Shown piece after piece: positions 1 through 11,075 of a stretch of DNA of 64,000 nucleotides (the stretch's first letter is position 1; the number at the start of each line of letters is the position of its first letter). Location: assembly GCA_037439425.1 (NCBI GenBank), contig JBBIWA010000020.1, positions 22,773 through 86,772 of the forward strand, in the 5' to 3' direction. The notes beneath the pieces are model-generated. The model saw nothing but the letters and a program-made list of their open reading frames with translations. It did no database searches and was not told where the DNA came from. Both the position numbers and the translations under genes were made by a program. The DNA is from JBBIWA01 sp037439425. Its GTDB lineage: Bacteria; Acidobacteriota; Blastocatellia; RBC074.

Positions 1-185
1 CTTCAGAGCTACCGGAGATTCTGGACCTGAGCGATCGCATCTGTGTGATGTACGGTGGGAAGATTGCTGGGATTCTGGATCGCGCGGAAGCGACCCAACA
101 GAAGGTCCTGGCGCTGGCTCTGGGTCACAAACTCACCGAGACCAGCACACAAGCGCAAACAACAAAGCTCTCCAGCCTGAAGTAA
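1..185 (+). CDS. Sugar ABC transporter ATP-binding protein, C-terminal end (partial)
   Basis: The window opens inside a gene read in frame 3; about 60 codons remain before the TAA at 183-185. The visible protein contains ILDLSDRICVMYGGKIAG, which matches the end of the second ATPase half of RbsA/MglA/RhaT-type sugar importers (the region after the H-loop that ends in the MxxGxI segment). The tail after it is Thr/Gln-rich and unremarkable. The stop lies 3 bp before the permease start, so the two are almost certainly co-transcribed and the protein would energise the permeases encoded next. The rest of the gene, with its Walker motifs, is upstream of the window, so the family assignment leans on the neighbours. 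Confidence 0.8.
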   Translation, partial: SELPEILDLSDRICVMYGGKIAGILDRAEATQQKVLALALGHKLTETSTQAQTTKLSSLK

Positions 186-188
186 GCA

Positions 189-1160
<972 letters not shown>

Positions 1161-3201
1161 GATCAAAGCGCCGTGGTGGGAGCGGCTGTTCCCGAACAAT
1201 GAATGGGTGCTGCTGGTGGTAGTGGTGGTCGAGTGCGCAATCTTCAGCTTGACCGGAAATAATTTTCTCAGCCTCGCGAATACCTTTGAGATCGCACGGT
1301 TGAGCGTGGAGGTGGGATTGCTTGCGCTGGCGCTCACGCTGATCATCATCACCGGAGGGATTGATCTTTCTGTCGGCTCGATGATGGGGTTGGCAGCAGT
1401 TGTGCTGGGAAGCCTCTGGCGCGACGCCCATTTGCCGATCTCTCTGGCTTGCGCTCTCACGCTGCTCAGCGGTTTGCTTGGCGGAAGCCTGAACGCGCTG
1501 ATGATTACGCGGCTGAATTTTCCTCCGCTGATCGTCACGCTCGGCACGTTTTCGCTCTTTCGCGGGATTGCCGAAGGGCTCACACGCGGGATCGAGAATT
1601 ACTCAGGCTTCTCGCCCCAGTTTCTGTCTTTGGGGCAGGGTTACACTGGCGGCGTGATTCCCACACAGTTGTTTATTTTGCTCACGGCCATCGCCGGATG
1701 TGGCTGGTGGCTACATCGCACAAGCTTTGGGCGCAGTCTTTACGCCATCGGTTATTCTGCCGAAGGAGCGCGCTACGCGGGCATTCCTGTTGCTCGGCGG
1801 TTGAGTATCGTGTATGTAATGTCGGGGCTGGCCTCAAGTCTTGCGGCAATCATCTACGTCGCGCATCTTGGGCAGGCGAAATCAGATGCCGGAACGGGCT
1901 ATGAGTTGATGGCCATCACGGCCGTCGTGCTCGGTGGCGCGTCAATTTTTGGTGGGCGCGGCACGGTGTTGGGAACTGTGCTCGGCTTGTTCGCCATCGT
2001 GATCTTGCAAAACGGGTTGCGCTTAAGCGCGCAGCCTGCGGAGTTGGCGGGCATTCTCACAGGCGTGTTGTTGGTCGCGACGATCATTCTGGATCGGCTC
2101 TCGACCCGTGCAAGGACGCAACCTCGCATCCATCTCGAGGCAGAGGAGAGTGAAGTGAAGAATTCGCAGATCGCCATCTTGAGCGGAGTCATTCTGGTCG
2201 CCGCCTTGATCGTCGCGGGTAGCAACTGGTGGTTGGTAAGCTCGCTGCGGCAAGAGTTAAGAGATGTAACTGGCCCGCGTAATGTATCTAGTGGCCGCAA
2301 ACTCGTTATCGCCATGATGCCGAAAGCGAGAGGCGATCCGTATTTCATCAGTTGCCGCCAGGGAGCCGAGGAAGCTGCCGGGGAATTGGGCGTGGAGCTG
2401 TTGTGGGATGGCCCGACCGAGCTCGATCCCATGAAGCAAAACGAGGTCGTCGAAGCTTGGATTACGAGAGGGGTAGATGCGATTGCTGTGAGTGTCGAGA
2501 ACAAGGTTGGTATCTCAACGGTGCTGCGCAAAGCGCGCGAGCGTGGTATCAAAGTCGTCACCTGGGATGCTGATGCCGAACCTGACGCGCGCGACTTCTT
2601 GATCAATCAAGCCACGCCTCAAGGCATTGGATACACGTTGACTGATGAGGCTGCCAGAATACTTAACAACAAGGGCGAGTTTGCGATCATCACCGCCTCA
2701 CTCAGCGCAGCCAATCAAAACGAGTGGATCAAGTACATCGAGGAGCGGCTGGCGCAGAAGTACAAGGAACTGAAACTCGTGGCGATTCAGCCAAGCGAAG
2801 GTGACCGCGACCGTGCCTTTGCCGAAACGCAGACAGTTTTGAAGGTCTATCCGAATGTAAAGCTGATTATGGCGATCGCCGCTCCGGCAGTCCCTGGAGC
2901 TGCAGAAGCAGTCAAGCAATCGGGCCGCAGCGACGTCAAAGTAACAGGTCTGTCACTGCCCAATATGTGCAAGTCATACGTACAGGAGGGCGTGATTGAG
3001 AGCATCGTGCTGTGGAATACAGTGGAGCTGGGATACCTGACCGTCTATGCGGCCACTGCCTTGAGCAGGGGCCAACTCCAACGCGGCGACAAAGAGATGA
3101 ACGCCGGACGACTAGGACGGATTGAAGTCGCCGGCGATGAGGTGAGGCTTGGAGCACCCTTCATCTTCAACAAAGAGAATATTGACAGATTCAACTTCTG
3201 A

Positions 3202-3568
3202 CAAGCGACCACGAACAGCAAGGTAAGCATCTTCGCCATAAGTCAACTACCACAGGTGGTAGCTTGAACTAATTGCACCTGGAAGGTGCGCTCCTGCCAA
3301 TCACAGCGGGTTTCACCTGTGTGTTCAACGAGCGAGGAGGATGATTTTCTACCGTCCCAGTGGCCAGAGATCAGTTATCAGCCATCTGCTCGTCCTTCTG
3401 CGCCCCGCACGCACCACTGAAAACCGCTGGGGAGCAAAAAATTGCCCTACTCGGTCAACTGAAAGCCGCTGTAGGCCAATTTCCCAATTTGTCAGAGCTC
3501 AGTAATGGATGATGAAGTGAATTGCTTTTCTAGAACTTCAGCTTCTCCCTAGTCTCTTCCAACTCGAA
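3202..3568. other. Intergenic gap with two small palindromes
   Basis: There is no convincing gene. Two hairpins follow the transporter stop: CTACCAC (3247-3253) with GTGGTAG (3256-3262), and GCACC (3275-3279) with GGTGC (3285-3289). Neither is followed by a T-run, so they are not classical intrinsic terminators; they could stabilise the 3' end of the transporter mRNA. The remainder should carry the promoter of the next gene, but I see no clear -35/-10 pair. Confidence 0.4.
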
Positions 3569-4591
3569 ATGAAAAAACAGAGTGCAAAGCGAGCGGTGAG
3601 GCGGCTTTTAGCAGTACCGCATCTAAATTACGGTTTCTATCCAACACCTATCGAAGAACTCCCCAGATTGCGTAAAGCACTAGGTGGCGGGCCGCGCCTG
3701 TTTATCAAGCGTGACGACTACACCGGACCGGGGCTGGGCGGTAACAAAGTCCGCAAGCTCGAATACGTGCTGGCGCAGGCAGTAGCCGAGGGCGCAGAAG
3801 TGGTGATCACCATCGGCAGCCTCAACTCCAATCATGCGCGCATCACTGCAGCCATGTGCGCTCGGTCAGGGCTGCACTGCATTCTCGTGCTCAACGCGGC
3901 TGCGCCAACAGAAAGCTCAGACAGGTTCAAGCCAGCCAGCCTCTGCCTTGATGAAATGTTCGGTGCGGAAATACATCTGGTCAGCAGCCGCCAGGAGCGC
4001 GCTCCAACAATGGCCGCTATCGCTGAAAGTTTGCGGGGCGCGGGAAAGCGAGTGGCAGAGATCCCCTTGGGAGCTTCTGTGCCGCTAGGCGCGCTTGGCT
4101 ACGTGCGCGCTGTGCAGGAGGCAGCAGCGCAGCTTGCAACGATGGGTGCGCGCGTGGATTATATCTTCCATTCCAGCTCGTCGGGCGGGACAATGGCCGG
4201 GTTGGTGGCCGGATGCCAACTCTTCGGTCTCGATCATGTGCAACTAATCGGCATCAGCCCTGATGATCCGGCACCTTCAATCTCGGCAGAAGTCGGGCGC
4301 ATCATCCGCGGCGTCGGTGAACTGCTGGGGCTGCCTGCGGGCGCATTGCGTGATGAGGTTACCATCCTTGATGAATACACTGGGTCGGGCTACGGCGTTC
4401 CTACGCCGGAATCTGAGGAAGCGATCAAGTTGCTTGCGCGGGCGGAAGGCATCTTGCTGGATCCGGTTTACACTGCCAAGGCAATGGCAGCATTGATTGA
4501 TTGGGTGCGGCGGGGCAAGCTCACTGAAAGAGAGACAGTACTTTTCTGGCACACCGGCGGGCAGGTGGCGATGTTCTACACGCCGCAATAA
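3569..4591 (+). CDS. D-cysteine desulfhydrase / ACC deaminase family PLP enzyme
   Basis: Fold-type II PLP-dependent enzyme of 340 aa, the usual size for the family that includes D-cysteine desulfhydrase (DcyD) and 1-aminocyclopropane-1-carboxylate deaminase. The motif GLGGNKVRKLEYV (about 56-67) holds the expected Schiff-base lysine, K60. NSNHAR (about 86-91) corresponds to the substrate-carboxylate loop that reads QSNQTR in ACC deaminase, so DcyD-like activity on D-amino acids is more likely than ACC deamination. SSSSGGTMAGL in the middle of the protein is the phosphate-binding loop. LDPVYTAKA near the C-terminus is also family-typical. It stands alone between the sugar importer and a hot-dog protein. 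The exact substrate cannot be read from sequence. Confidence 0.85.
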   Translation: MKKQSAKRAVRRLLAVPHLNYGFYPTPIEELPRLRKALGGGPRLFIKRDDYTGPGLGGNKVRKLEYVLAQAVAEGAEVVITIGSLNSNHARITAAMCARSGLHCILVLNAAAPTESSDRFKPASLCLDEMFGAEIHLVSSRQERAPTMAAIAESLRGAGKRVAEIPLGASVPLGALGYVRAVQEAAAQLATMGARVDYIFHSSSSGGTMAGLVAGCQLFGLDHVQLIGISPDDPAPSISAEVGRIIRGVGELLGLPAGALRDEVTILDEYTGSGYGVPTPESEEAIKLLARAEGILLDPVYTAKAMAALIDWVRRGKLTERETVLFWHTGGQVAMFYTPQ

Positions 4592-4638
4592 GGTCAACTG
4601 GGTTCATCTGTTATTCTGTTCTATCCCTGAGATCAACC

Positions 4639-5472
4639 ATGACCAACTTAACCCTAGGACAAGAACTACCACTTTACAAATTAATCGCCAAAAACTACGC
4701 CACAGATTCAGCCAATAAAATTCATAGCGACAAGGTGGCGTCACAATATGGTTTTTCAGGCGGGCTGGTGCCTGGAGTCGGCCTCTACGCTTACCTGGCG
4801 CATCCGGTCGTTGAAGCGCTGGGGAGCGCATGGTTGGAGCGCGGCGCGATGACAGCAAAGTTTCTCAAACCGGTCTACGATGGGGAGAGTGTGTGCGTTC
4901 GCGGCAAGGTAGCGAGTCTTGATCCAGTGAGCCTCACTCTTGAGCTGATCAATACGACAGGCACACTCTGTGCTGTAGGCACTGCCCATCTGCCTGAATC
5001 CCCACCGTTGCTTAAGGCTGATGATTATCCCTTTCATCCACTCCCTCCGTTCGAGCAACGCCCCCCAGCGGCGCTGGCGAGCGTTGCTGCGGGCAAGCTT
5101 TTCGGTTCGCTGGAAATCAAATTGAGTCTGGCCGAGATGGAGGCAACGTTCCTAGAAGGTCTGTGCGAGACGTTGCCAATCTATCGCGGCCCAGGAGCAG
5201 TTTGTCATCCAGCGATCTTTCCAGCCGAAGCCAACAATCTTCTGCACTATAACGTCGAGCTAGGACCATGGATTCACACCGCGAGCGAAGTGCAGCATTA
5301 TTCACTACCACGGGACGGCGAGACGTTATCACTGCGCGGGTGGGTAGCAGATTCTTACGAGAAGCGCGGTCATGAATTTGTTGTGCTCGATTTAGGCATG
5401 TTTGCCAATCACCTGCGGCCTGTAGCCCACATCAGGCACACAGCAATTATCCGTCTGCGAGGAACGAACTGA
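4639..5472 (+). CDS. MaoC-like double hot-dog protein
   Basis: This 277-aa protein has a hot-dog fold signature. In the first half NYATDSANKIHSDKVASQYG leads into SGGLVPGVGLYAYLA, which resembles the hydratase-2 motif of MaoC-type enzymes (Asp/His followed by a Gly-rich turn at the start of the long helix). The second half (about 140-277) looks like a second hot-dog unit with a beta-rich end. The family acts on acyl-CoA or acyl-ACP thioesters as hydratase or dehydratase, but the substrate here is unknown and the second half shows no obvious catalytic pair. It sits 7 bp upstream of the helicase gene and may be co-transcribed with it, although no functional link is obvious. Confidence 0.65.
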   Translation: MTNLTLGQELPLYKLIAKNYATDSANKIHSDKVASQYGFSGGLVPGVGLYAYLAHPVVEALGSAWLERGAMTAKFLKPVYDGESVCVRGKVASLDPVSLTLELINTTGTLCAVGTAHLPESPPLLKADDYPFHPLPPFEQRPPAALASVAAGKLFGSLEIKLSLAEMEATFLEGLCETLPIYRGPGAVCHPAIFPAEANNLLHYNVELGPWIHTASEVQHYSLPRDGETLSLRGWVADSYEKRGHEFVVLDLGMFANHLRPVAHIRHTAIIRLRGTN

Positions 5473-5478
5473 AACATT

Positions 5479-7539
5479 ATGGCGCGGAAATACATCATCA
5501 AATCGGATGTGGCTCGCCGTTCGCTCGTCAACTACCGCGAAGAGTTGAACGATGAGCAGCGCGCGGTGGTGATGGCGGGTAGAGGACCTATCCTGGTCAT
5601 TGCGGGCGCGGGCTCGGGCAAAACACGCACCGTCACCTATCGCGTCGCACGCCTGCTCGAAGCCGGCGTTTCACCTGCGCGCATTCTGCTCGTTACCTTC
5701 ACCAACCGCGCGGCGCGCGAAATGTTGCGCCGGGTAGAAGCTTTGGTCGCCACCGATTTGCGCCGTGTCTGGGGCGGAACGTTTCATTCAGTTGCCAATC
5801 GTCTCCTGCGTCGCCATGCCGCCAGCCTTGGTTATGAGCGCAACTTCACGATTCTCGATTCGGAAGATGCGAAGGATTTGATTGAGGTTTGCATTGAAGA
5901 GGCCGCGATTGACACCAGAGCGCGGCGGTTCCCCAAAGGGGAGGTGTTATTTGATCTGTTTAGCTTCGCCACCAGTACAGACACGCCGCTACAGCAGGTC
6001 ATCGTCACCCGCTTCCCGCACTTCGAGCCGCTCAGTGCACAGATCATGCGTGTGGATCGTCTTTATCAAGAACGCAAGCGCGAGCGTAACGCGATGGACT
6101 ACGATGATCTGCTGGTCAACCTGAGGCGGTTGCTGATTGAGAAACCGGAGATTGCAGCAATCTATCGCGATCTGTTCGAGCAGATCCTGGTTGACGAATA
6201 CCAGGATACGAATCTGCTGCAGGCTGAGATTGTGGACCTGCTAGCTGAGAAGCATCGCAATCTGATGGTGGTGGGCGATGATGCTCAAAGCATTTTCGGC
6301 TGGCGCGGAGCGAACTTTGAGAATATCTATCGCTTCAGGGACCGCTATCCTGACGCGCAGGTCTTTCGTCTGGAGACTAACTATCGCTCGACGCCGGAAA
6401 TTTTGATGGCAGCCAACGCCTCAATCGCGTGCAACCGACGGCAGTTTCCGAAGAATCTGCAAGCAGCGCGCCCCAGCTGCGATTTTACGCCTGCGCTGAT
6501 CCCGGCGCGTGATGCTGAGCAGCAAGCGGCCTTTGTCGCTGCGCGCGTCCTGGAGTTGCGCGATGAAGGTGTGCCGCTCGACGAGATAGCTGTGCTTTAC
6601 CGCTCGCACTTCCATGCACTTGAATTGCAACTGGAGCTGAGCAGACGCGGCATTCCCTATGAAGTGAGATCGGGTCTGCGTTTCTTCGAGCAGGCGCACA
6701 TCAAAGATATAACTGCCTATTTGCGGCTGATCGTTAATCCACGCGACGAGTTGGCCTGGAAGCGGGTGCTGAAGCTAATTCCCAGGATCGGCAATGCGAC
6801 AGCAGCGCGGGTTTGGGAGCGGCTGGCTTATGCGGAAGAGCCACTGGTGCTGGTTCGCACGGATGCCTTGAGCAAGGTCTTGCCAAAAGGCGCGGCAGAA
6901 GGTTGGGGCGAGTTTGCTCAGTTGATCAAAGCTTTGACTGAGCCGGAGACAATTGATGCACCAGCGAAGCAGATCGAGCTGATTTTAGAGCACGGCTATG
7001 TCGAGTATCTGCGCGCCAGCTACGAAAATGCCGAAGCGCGTGAAGAAGACCTCCGGCAGTTGGCACGTTTTGCCGGGCGTTTTGAGACGACAACAGCATT
7101 CTTGAGCGAGCTGGCGCTTATTAACACCGAACGCTTCGCGCCACCCGGCGGCACAAGAGGTGAAGATGTAGTGATGGGCGGAGACGAAGACGAGCTGTTG
7201 ACCCTCTCTTCAGTGCATCAGGCGAAAGGGCTAGAGTGGCGCGTCGTGTTTCTGATCTGGGTAGCCGAAGGGCGCTTCCCCTCAGCACGCAGCCTGCGCG
7301 ATCCCGAAGGTGAGGAGGAGGAGCGGCGGCTTTTCTATGTCGCGCTCACGCGAGCGAAGGATGAGCTTTATGTTTGCTATCCGCTGGTCGAAAGCGAGCC
7401 TGGAGGCCAGAGCATCATTCATCGGCCTTCGCGCTTTGTCACCGAGATCCCGCGAGAGTTGTTTGAGATTTGGGACGTGGCTGAAGAATCGCCATTACTA
7501 GATGAAGAGGCTCTGGATGAACCGAAGCTGATCAATTGA
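5479..7539 (+). CDS. ATP-dependent DNA helicase, UvrD/PcrA/Rep type
   Basis: Superfamily 1A 3'-5' helicase, 686 aa, close to the usual 650-750. The motifs appear in order: Q-motif region LNDEQRAVV (about 23-31), Walker A AGAGSGKTRT (about 42-51), motif Ia FTNRAAREM, motif II VDEYQDTN (about 238), motif III GDDAQSIFGWRGA (about 267), motif IV ETNYRST (about 301), motif V VHQAKGLEW (about 579) and motif VI YVALTRAKDEL (about 620). It would unwind DNA in repair, replication restart or recombination. It lacks the long Tudor-like C-terminal extension of classical PcrA and ends about 50 residues after motif VI, so it is a shorter variant. A nuclease domain is absent, so it is not AddA or RecB. Confidence 0.93.
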   Translation: MARKYIIKSDVARRSLVNYREELNDEQRAVVMAGRGPILVIAGAGSGKTRTVTYRVARLLEAGVSPARILLVTFTNRAAREMLRRVEALVATDLRRVWGGTFHSVANRLLRRHAASLGYERNFTILDSEDAKDLIEVCIEEAAIDTRARRFPKGEVLFDLFSFATSTDTPLQQVIVTRFPHFEPLSAQIMRVDRLYQERKRERNAMDYDDLLVNLRRLLIEKPEIAAIYRDLFEQILVDEYQDTNLLQAEIVDLLAEKHRNLMVVGDDAQSIFGWRGANFENIYRFRDRYPDAQVFRLETNYRSTPEILMAANASIACNRRQFPKNLQAARPSCDFTPALIPARDAEQQAAFVAARVLELRDEGVPLDEIAVLYRSHFHALELQLELSRRGIPYEVRSGLRFFEQAHIKDITAYLRLIVNPRDELAWKRVLKLIPRIGNATAARVWERLAYAEEPLVLVRTDALSKVLPKGAAEGWGEFAQLIKALTEPETIDAPAKQIELILEHGYVEYLRASYENAEAREEDLRQLARFAGRFETTTAFLSELALINTERFAPPGGTRGEDVVMGGDEDELLTLSSVHQAKGLEWRVVFLIWVAEGRFPSARSLRDPEGEEEERRLFYVALTRAKDELYVCYPLVESEPGGQSIIHRPSRFVTEIPRELFEIWDVAEESPLLDEEALDEPKLIN

Positions 7540-7569
7540 GAGGGCAATAGGCCGCGCCTCTCCGTCACG

Positions 7570-7680
7570 GTGGCAGGCACAACGCCACCAGTCGCTGGGC
7601 TGGCAGGAGGAATTAAAGTTTGGTGACGGTGCGGCATTATGGAGTGGCAGGCACAACGCCACCAGTCGCTGGGCTGGCAG
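7570..7680 (+). repeat. Exact 37-bp direct repeat, two copies (7570-7606 and 7644-7680)
   Basis: Two identical 37-bp units are spaced 74 bp start to start. Each unit contains a hairpin, GTGGC with GCCAC (first copy 7570-7574 and 7584-7588), followed by a second, CCAG with CTGG. They lie between the helicase stop and the pyrophosphatase gene and encode no plausible protein. Perfect identity over 37 bp implies recent duplication or a dispersed repeat family. Confidence 0.85.
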
Positions 7681-7935
7681 CGGTGGCGGCAAGAACCTGA
7701 CTGCTTGCCCAAGCGCGATCGAGACGCGTGATGCTTGAACACATTGCTTGCCGCCAAATGAGACTGGTTGGGCCAGTGGAGGGGCTTGGGGACTTGTTAA
7801 GCCAGTGAGGGCAAGCCAAACTGGCTCGCTCTGGCAAGAGACGTGCCCAGCTTACTCTTGACTCCCAAACATAGTTGGTGCACAGTCCTCCTCTGCATTA
7901 CCACTTTGATAGTTCAGGAAAGGAATCTTTCAGCT

Positions 7936-10599
7936 GTGGAACAAACACTGATCTCCGTTATCAGTTTACTGTCAACTAGCCTGGCAGTCTTCCTGATCCG
8001 TAACGCTTTGAGGCACAACACTGGTTTGCCAGTGGAGCGTCAGATTTCAGCGTTAGGGCTTCAAGTTCGCCGTTGCACACTGGTCACCGGCCTGGCGATT
8101 GTGGCGCTTCAGGCTACCGTGGCCCTGGCTCAACCGCTGGAAGGCGGTCGCGCACCACAGGGTGGTGGAGAGGCGAGCCTAAAGATGCCTGATCTCTCAC
8201 AGGTCTCTTTCCTGTGGGGCACCAATGGTCATTCCCTGCTGATGGTGGGTTTGCTGGTCTGTTTGCTAGGGCTGCTGTTTGGCCTGGCGATCTACCTCCA
8301 GTTGCAGAAGCTGCCAGTGCATCGCGCGATGCGTGAGGTCTCGGAACTGATCTACGAGACCTGCAAGACCTATCTCATCACGCAGGGCAAGTTCATCCTG
8401 ATCTTGTGGGCATTCATCGCGGCGATCATTGTGCTCTACTTTGGTGTGCTGGCGCCAGTTCCTGGCAAGCCGCTAGGGGTCACGCTTCCAGTGATTCTGC
8501 TCTTCAGCTTGATTGGCATTGGGGGGAGCTACGGAGTAGCCTGGTTCGGCATCCGAGTCAATACCTTTGCCAATTCGCGCACAGCCTTCGCCAGTCTGGA
8601 GGGCAAGCCCTATCGGATCTACGCTATCCCCCTCAAGGCAGGCATGAGCATCGGCATGATGTTAATCAGCGTCGAGTTGCTGATCATGCTCTGCATCTTG
8701 CTCTTCATTCCCGGCGAATATGCTGGCCCGTGCTTTATCGGGTTTGCCATCGGCGAGTCTTTGGGAGCAGCGGCGCTGCGCATTGCGGGCGGTATCTTCA
8801 CTAAGATTGCTGATATCGGTTCCGACCTGATGAAGATTGTCTTCAAGATCAAGGAGGACGATGCCCGTAATCCAGGCGTGATTGCTGATTGCACGGGCGA
8901 CAATGCGGGTGACTCGGTGGGGCCGAGCGCGGACGGCTTTGAGACTTACGGCGTGACCGGGGTGGCGCTGATTACCTTCATTCTCCTCGGAGTGAGCAAT
9001 CCGGCGGTGCAGGTACAATTGCTCGTCTGGATCTTTGCTATGCGCATCATGATGATCATCGCCTCGGGTGCTTCTTACTTCATCAACGAAGGGCTGACCC
9101 GCTCCACCTACGGGAAGGCGGAGAAGATGCACTTCGAGATGCCACTGACGCGACTGGTCTGGTTCACCTCCCTGGTCTCGATCATCATCACCTACTTGGT
9201 CTCCTACTACTTGATTCCTGAGCTGGGCCAGGACACCACGCTCTGGTGGAAGCTTTCGACGATCATCTCGTGCGGCACGCTGGCGGGAGCGATCATCCCC
9301 GAACTGGTCAAGGTCTTCACCTCGACCAAGTCGCGCCATGTCAATGAAGTGGTCACCTCGTCACGGGAAGGCGGCTCTTCGCTTAACATTCTATCAGGCT
9401 TCGTGGCCGGTAACTTCTCCGGCTACTGGTTGGGGATGGGCATTGTGATGTTGATGGCCATCGCCTACTTCTTCACCAGCCAGGGATTGGGAGCGTTGAT
9501 GATCAACCCGATTGCCGCGCCTGTCTTCGGCTTCGGTTTGGTTGCTTTTGGCTTTCTGGGCATGGGGCCGGTGACGATTGCGGTGGATTCCTACGGGCCA
9601 GTGACCGACAATGCGCAATCGGTCTACGAGCTGTCGCTTATCGAGCAAGTGCCCAACGTAACTGAGGAGGTGAAGCGCGAGCACAATATGCTTGTCAACT
9701 TCGACCGCGCCAAACATCTCCTGGAGGAGAACGACGGCGCAGGCAACACCTTCAAAGCGACTGCCAAACCGGTGCTCATCGGGACGGCGGTGGTAGGCGC
9801 GACGACGATGATCTTCTCGATCATGATGGCGCTCACCAATGGGCTGACTACCGGCACAGAGAATCTTTCGTTGCTGCACGCCCCGTTTGTCCTGGGCTTC
9901 ATCACGGGCGGTGCAGTGATCTACTGGTTCACAGGGGCGTCCACACAGGCAGTGACGACCGGCGCTTATCGCGCGGTGGAATTCATCAAACGCAACATCA
10001 GGCTTGAGGGTATTGAGAAGGCCTCGGTTGCTGACAGCAAGCGCGTGGTGGAGATCTGCACGCAGTACGCGCAGAAGGGGATGTTCAATATCTTCCTCAC
10101 CATCTTCTTCACATCGCTCGCCTTCGCCTTCGTCGAGCCGTTCTTCTTTATCGGCTACCTGATTTCGATCGCCGTCTTCGGCTTATATCAAGCGATCTTT
10201 ATGGCAAACGCCGGTGGTGCCTGGGACAACGCGAAGAAGATCGTGGAGGTGGAGCTGAAGCAGAAGGGTACCGATTTGCACGCTGCGACCGTGGTCGGCG
10301 ACACGGTTGGAGATCCGTTCAAGGATACCTCCTCAGTCGCGATGAACCCGGTCATCAAATTTACCACTCTATTCGGGCTGCTGGCTGTCGAGCTGGCAGT
10401 GAAACTGTCGCACGATGCAGGTTCAACGGTTAGCCACATGTTGGCTGCCGCTTTCTTCCTCGTGGCAGTATTCTTCGTCCGGCGCTCGTTCTACGGAATG
10501 CGGATTGGGACGACGGAAGAGACCCAACCAGCTCAGCTAGGGGTAGGTGAAGTGACAGCAGTCAAACCTGGCGAGGCGCAGTTTCCAGCCAATCGCTGA
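7936..10599 (+). CDS. hppA: Membrane-bound proton-pumping pyrophosphatase, divergent K+-independent type
   Basis: Polytopic membrane pyrophosphatase that couples hydrolysis of PPi to ion export. I chose GTG 7936 because AGGAAAGGAA at 7916-7925 is a good ribosome site; a GTG at 7843 would add 31 residues without one. The protein is 887 aa, long for the family, with an N-terminal hydrophobic region before the core. Substrate-site landmarks are DIGSDLMKIVFKIKEDD, VIADCTGDNAGDSVGP and, near the end, GDTVGDPFKDTSS. In the segment equivalent to GNTTAA/GNTTKA of canonical enzymes it reads GNTFKATAK; the lysine there marks K+-independent pumps. The first motif departs from the canonical DVGADLVGKVE form by one deleted residue and loss of its terminal Glu. 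This points to the distant branch described as Na+-regulated H+-PPases rather than to plant-type or Na+-PPases. Proton rather than Na+ transport is inferred. Confidence 0.9.
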   Translation: MEQTLISVISLLSTSLAVFLIRNALRHNTGLPVERQISALGLQVRRCTLVTGLAIVALQATVALAQPLEGGRAPQGGGEASLKMPDLSQVSFLWGTNGHSLLMVGLLVCLLGLLFGLAIYLQLQKLPVHRAMREVSELIYETCKTYLITQGKFILILWAFIAAIIVLYFGVLAPVPGKPLGVTLPVILLFSLIGIGGSYGVAWFGIRVNTFANSRTAFASLEGKPYRIYAIPLKAGMSIGMMLISVELLIMLCILLFIPGEYAGPCFIGFAIGESLGAAALRIAGGIFTKIADIGSDLMKIVFKIKEDDARNPGVIADCTGDNAGDSVGPSADGFETYGVTGVALITFILLGVSNPAVQVQLLVWIFAMRIMMIIASGASYFINEGLTRSTYGKAEKMHFEMPLTRLVWFTSLVSIIITYLVSYYLIPELGQDTTLWWKLSTIISCGTLAGAIIPELVKVFTSTKSRHVNEVVTSSREGGSSLNILSGFVAGNFSGYWLGMGIVMLMAIAYFFTSQGLGALMINPIAAPVFGFGLVAFGFLGMGPVTIAVDSYGPVTDNAQSVYELSLIEQVPNVTEEVKREHNMLVNFDRAKHLLEENDGAGNTFKATAKPVLIGTAVVGATTMIFSIMMALTNGLTTGTENLSLLHAPFVLGFITGGAVIYWFTGASTQAVTTGAYRAVEFIKRNIRLEGIEKASVADSKRVVEICTQYAQKGMFNIFLTIFFTSLAFAFVEPFFFIGYLISIAVFGLYQAIFMANAGGAWDNAKKIVEVELKQKGTDLHAATVVGDTVGDPFKDTSSVAMNPVIKFTTLFGLLAVELAVKLSHDAGSTVSHMLAAAFFLVAVFFVRRSFYGMRIGTTEETQPAQLGVGEVTAVKPGEAQFPANR

Positions 10600-11075
10600 G
10601 AGGGGTGTTACTGCCACCGGAGTTCGTCGAGAAGGCCAGTCCATACTTGCGCTGGCGAAAGAGAGGCTTACTCGCTCCTCCTTTCGGGCAGGAGGCGCTG
10701 AGCTACAGCCTCGGCTTACGCTGGCTCAGACAAGGTCTCACTCACCTCTCTGCTCTAATTCCCCGGCTACAGATTTTTAGTGATTGGTTTTTAGCAAAAT
10801 CGTGCTATGATGCGCACGGATTGAGCTAGAGGGCTTGCCTCTCTGCCCCTACCGACAGCCCTCTAAGTCACTTCATCCAAACGTATAACGATCCCCGATT
10901 CAGACCCAAGCTACGAACAGACCCAGTAGTGAGGTTGAATGTTGCGCTTTGTTCATTGGCTGCAACCGGAAATCTGGCAGCCCAGCTATCTCAGCACTGG
11001 AAGCGAGTGGTTACGCTTGGGGAGATGGCCTACTGCTTATTTGCGCCCCCTGATTGGTTTTAGTGGGAGCAGGTT
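10600..11075. other. Intergenic gap between pyrophosphatase and membrane-protein genes
   Basis: No gene with a ribosome site and family resemblance was found. The only feature I can support is a promoter-like pair at 10784-10811, listed separately. Confidence 0.4.
10784..10811 (+). promoter_or_regulatory. Sigma70-like promoter
   Basis: TTGGTT (10784-10789) and TATGAT (10806-10811) are separated by 16 bp. The -10 box matches the consensus at five of six positions. It lies about 265 bp upstream of the membrane-protein gene at 11076, so the leader would be long. Confidence 0.4.

Noticed and set aside
7570..7680. A minimal CRISPR array
   Set aside because: Only two repeats with one spacer, no cas genes, and repeat hairpins unlike CRISPR repeats.
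10605..10829. A 74-aa frame after hppA
   Set aside because: No ribosome site and no membrane or domain pattern; overlaps the promoter-like sequence.
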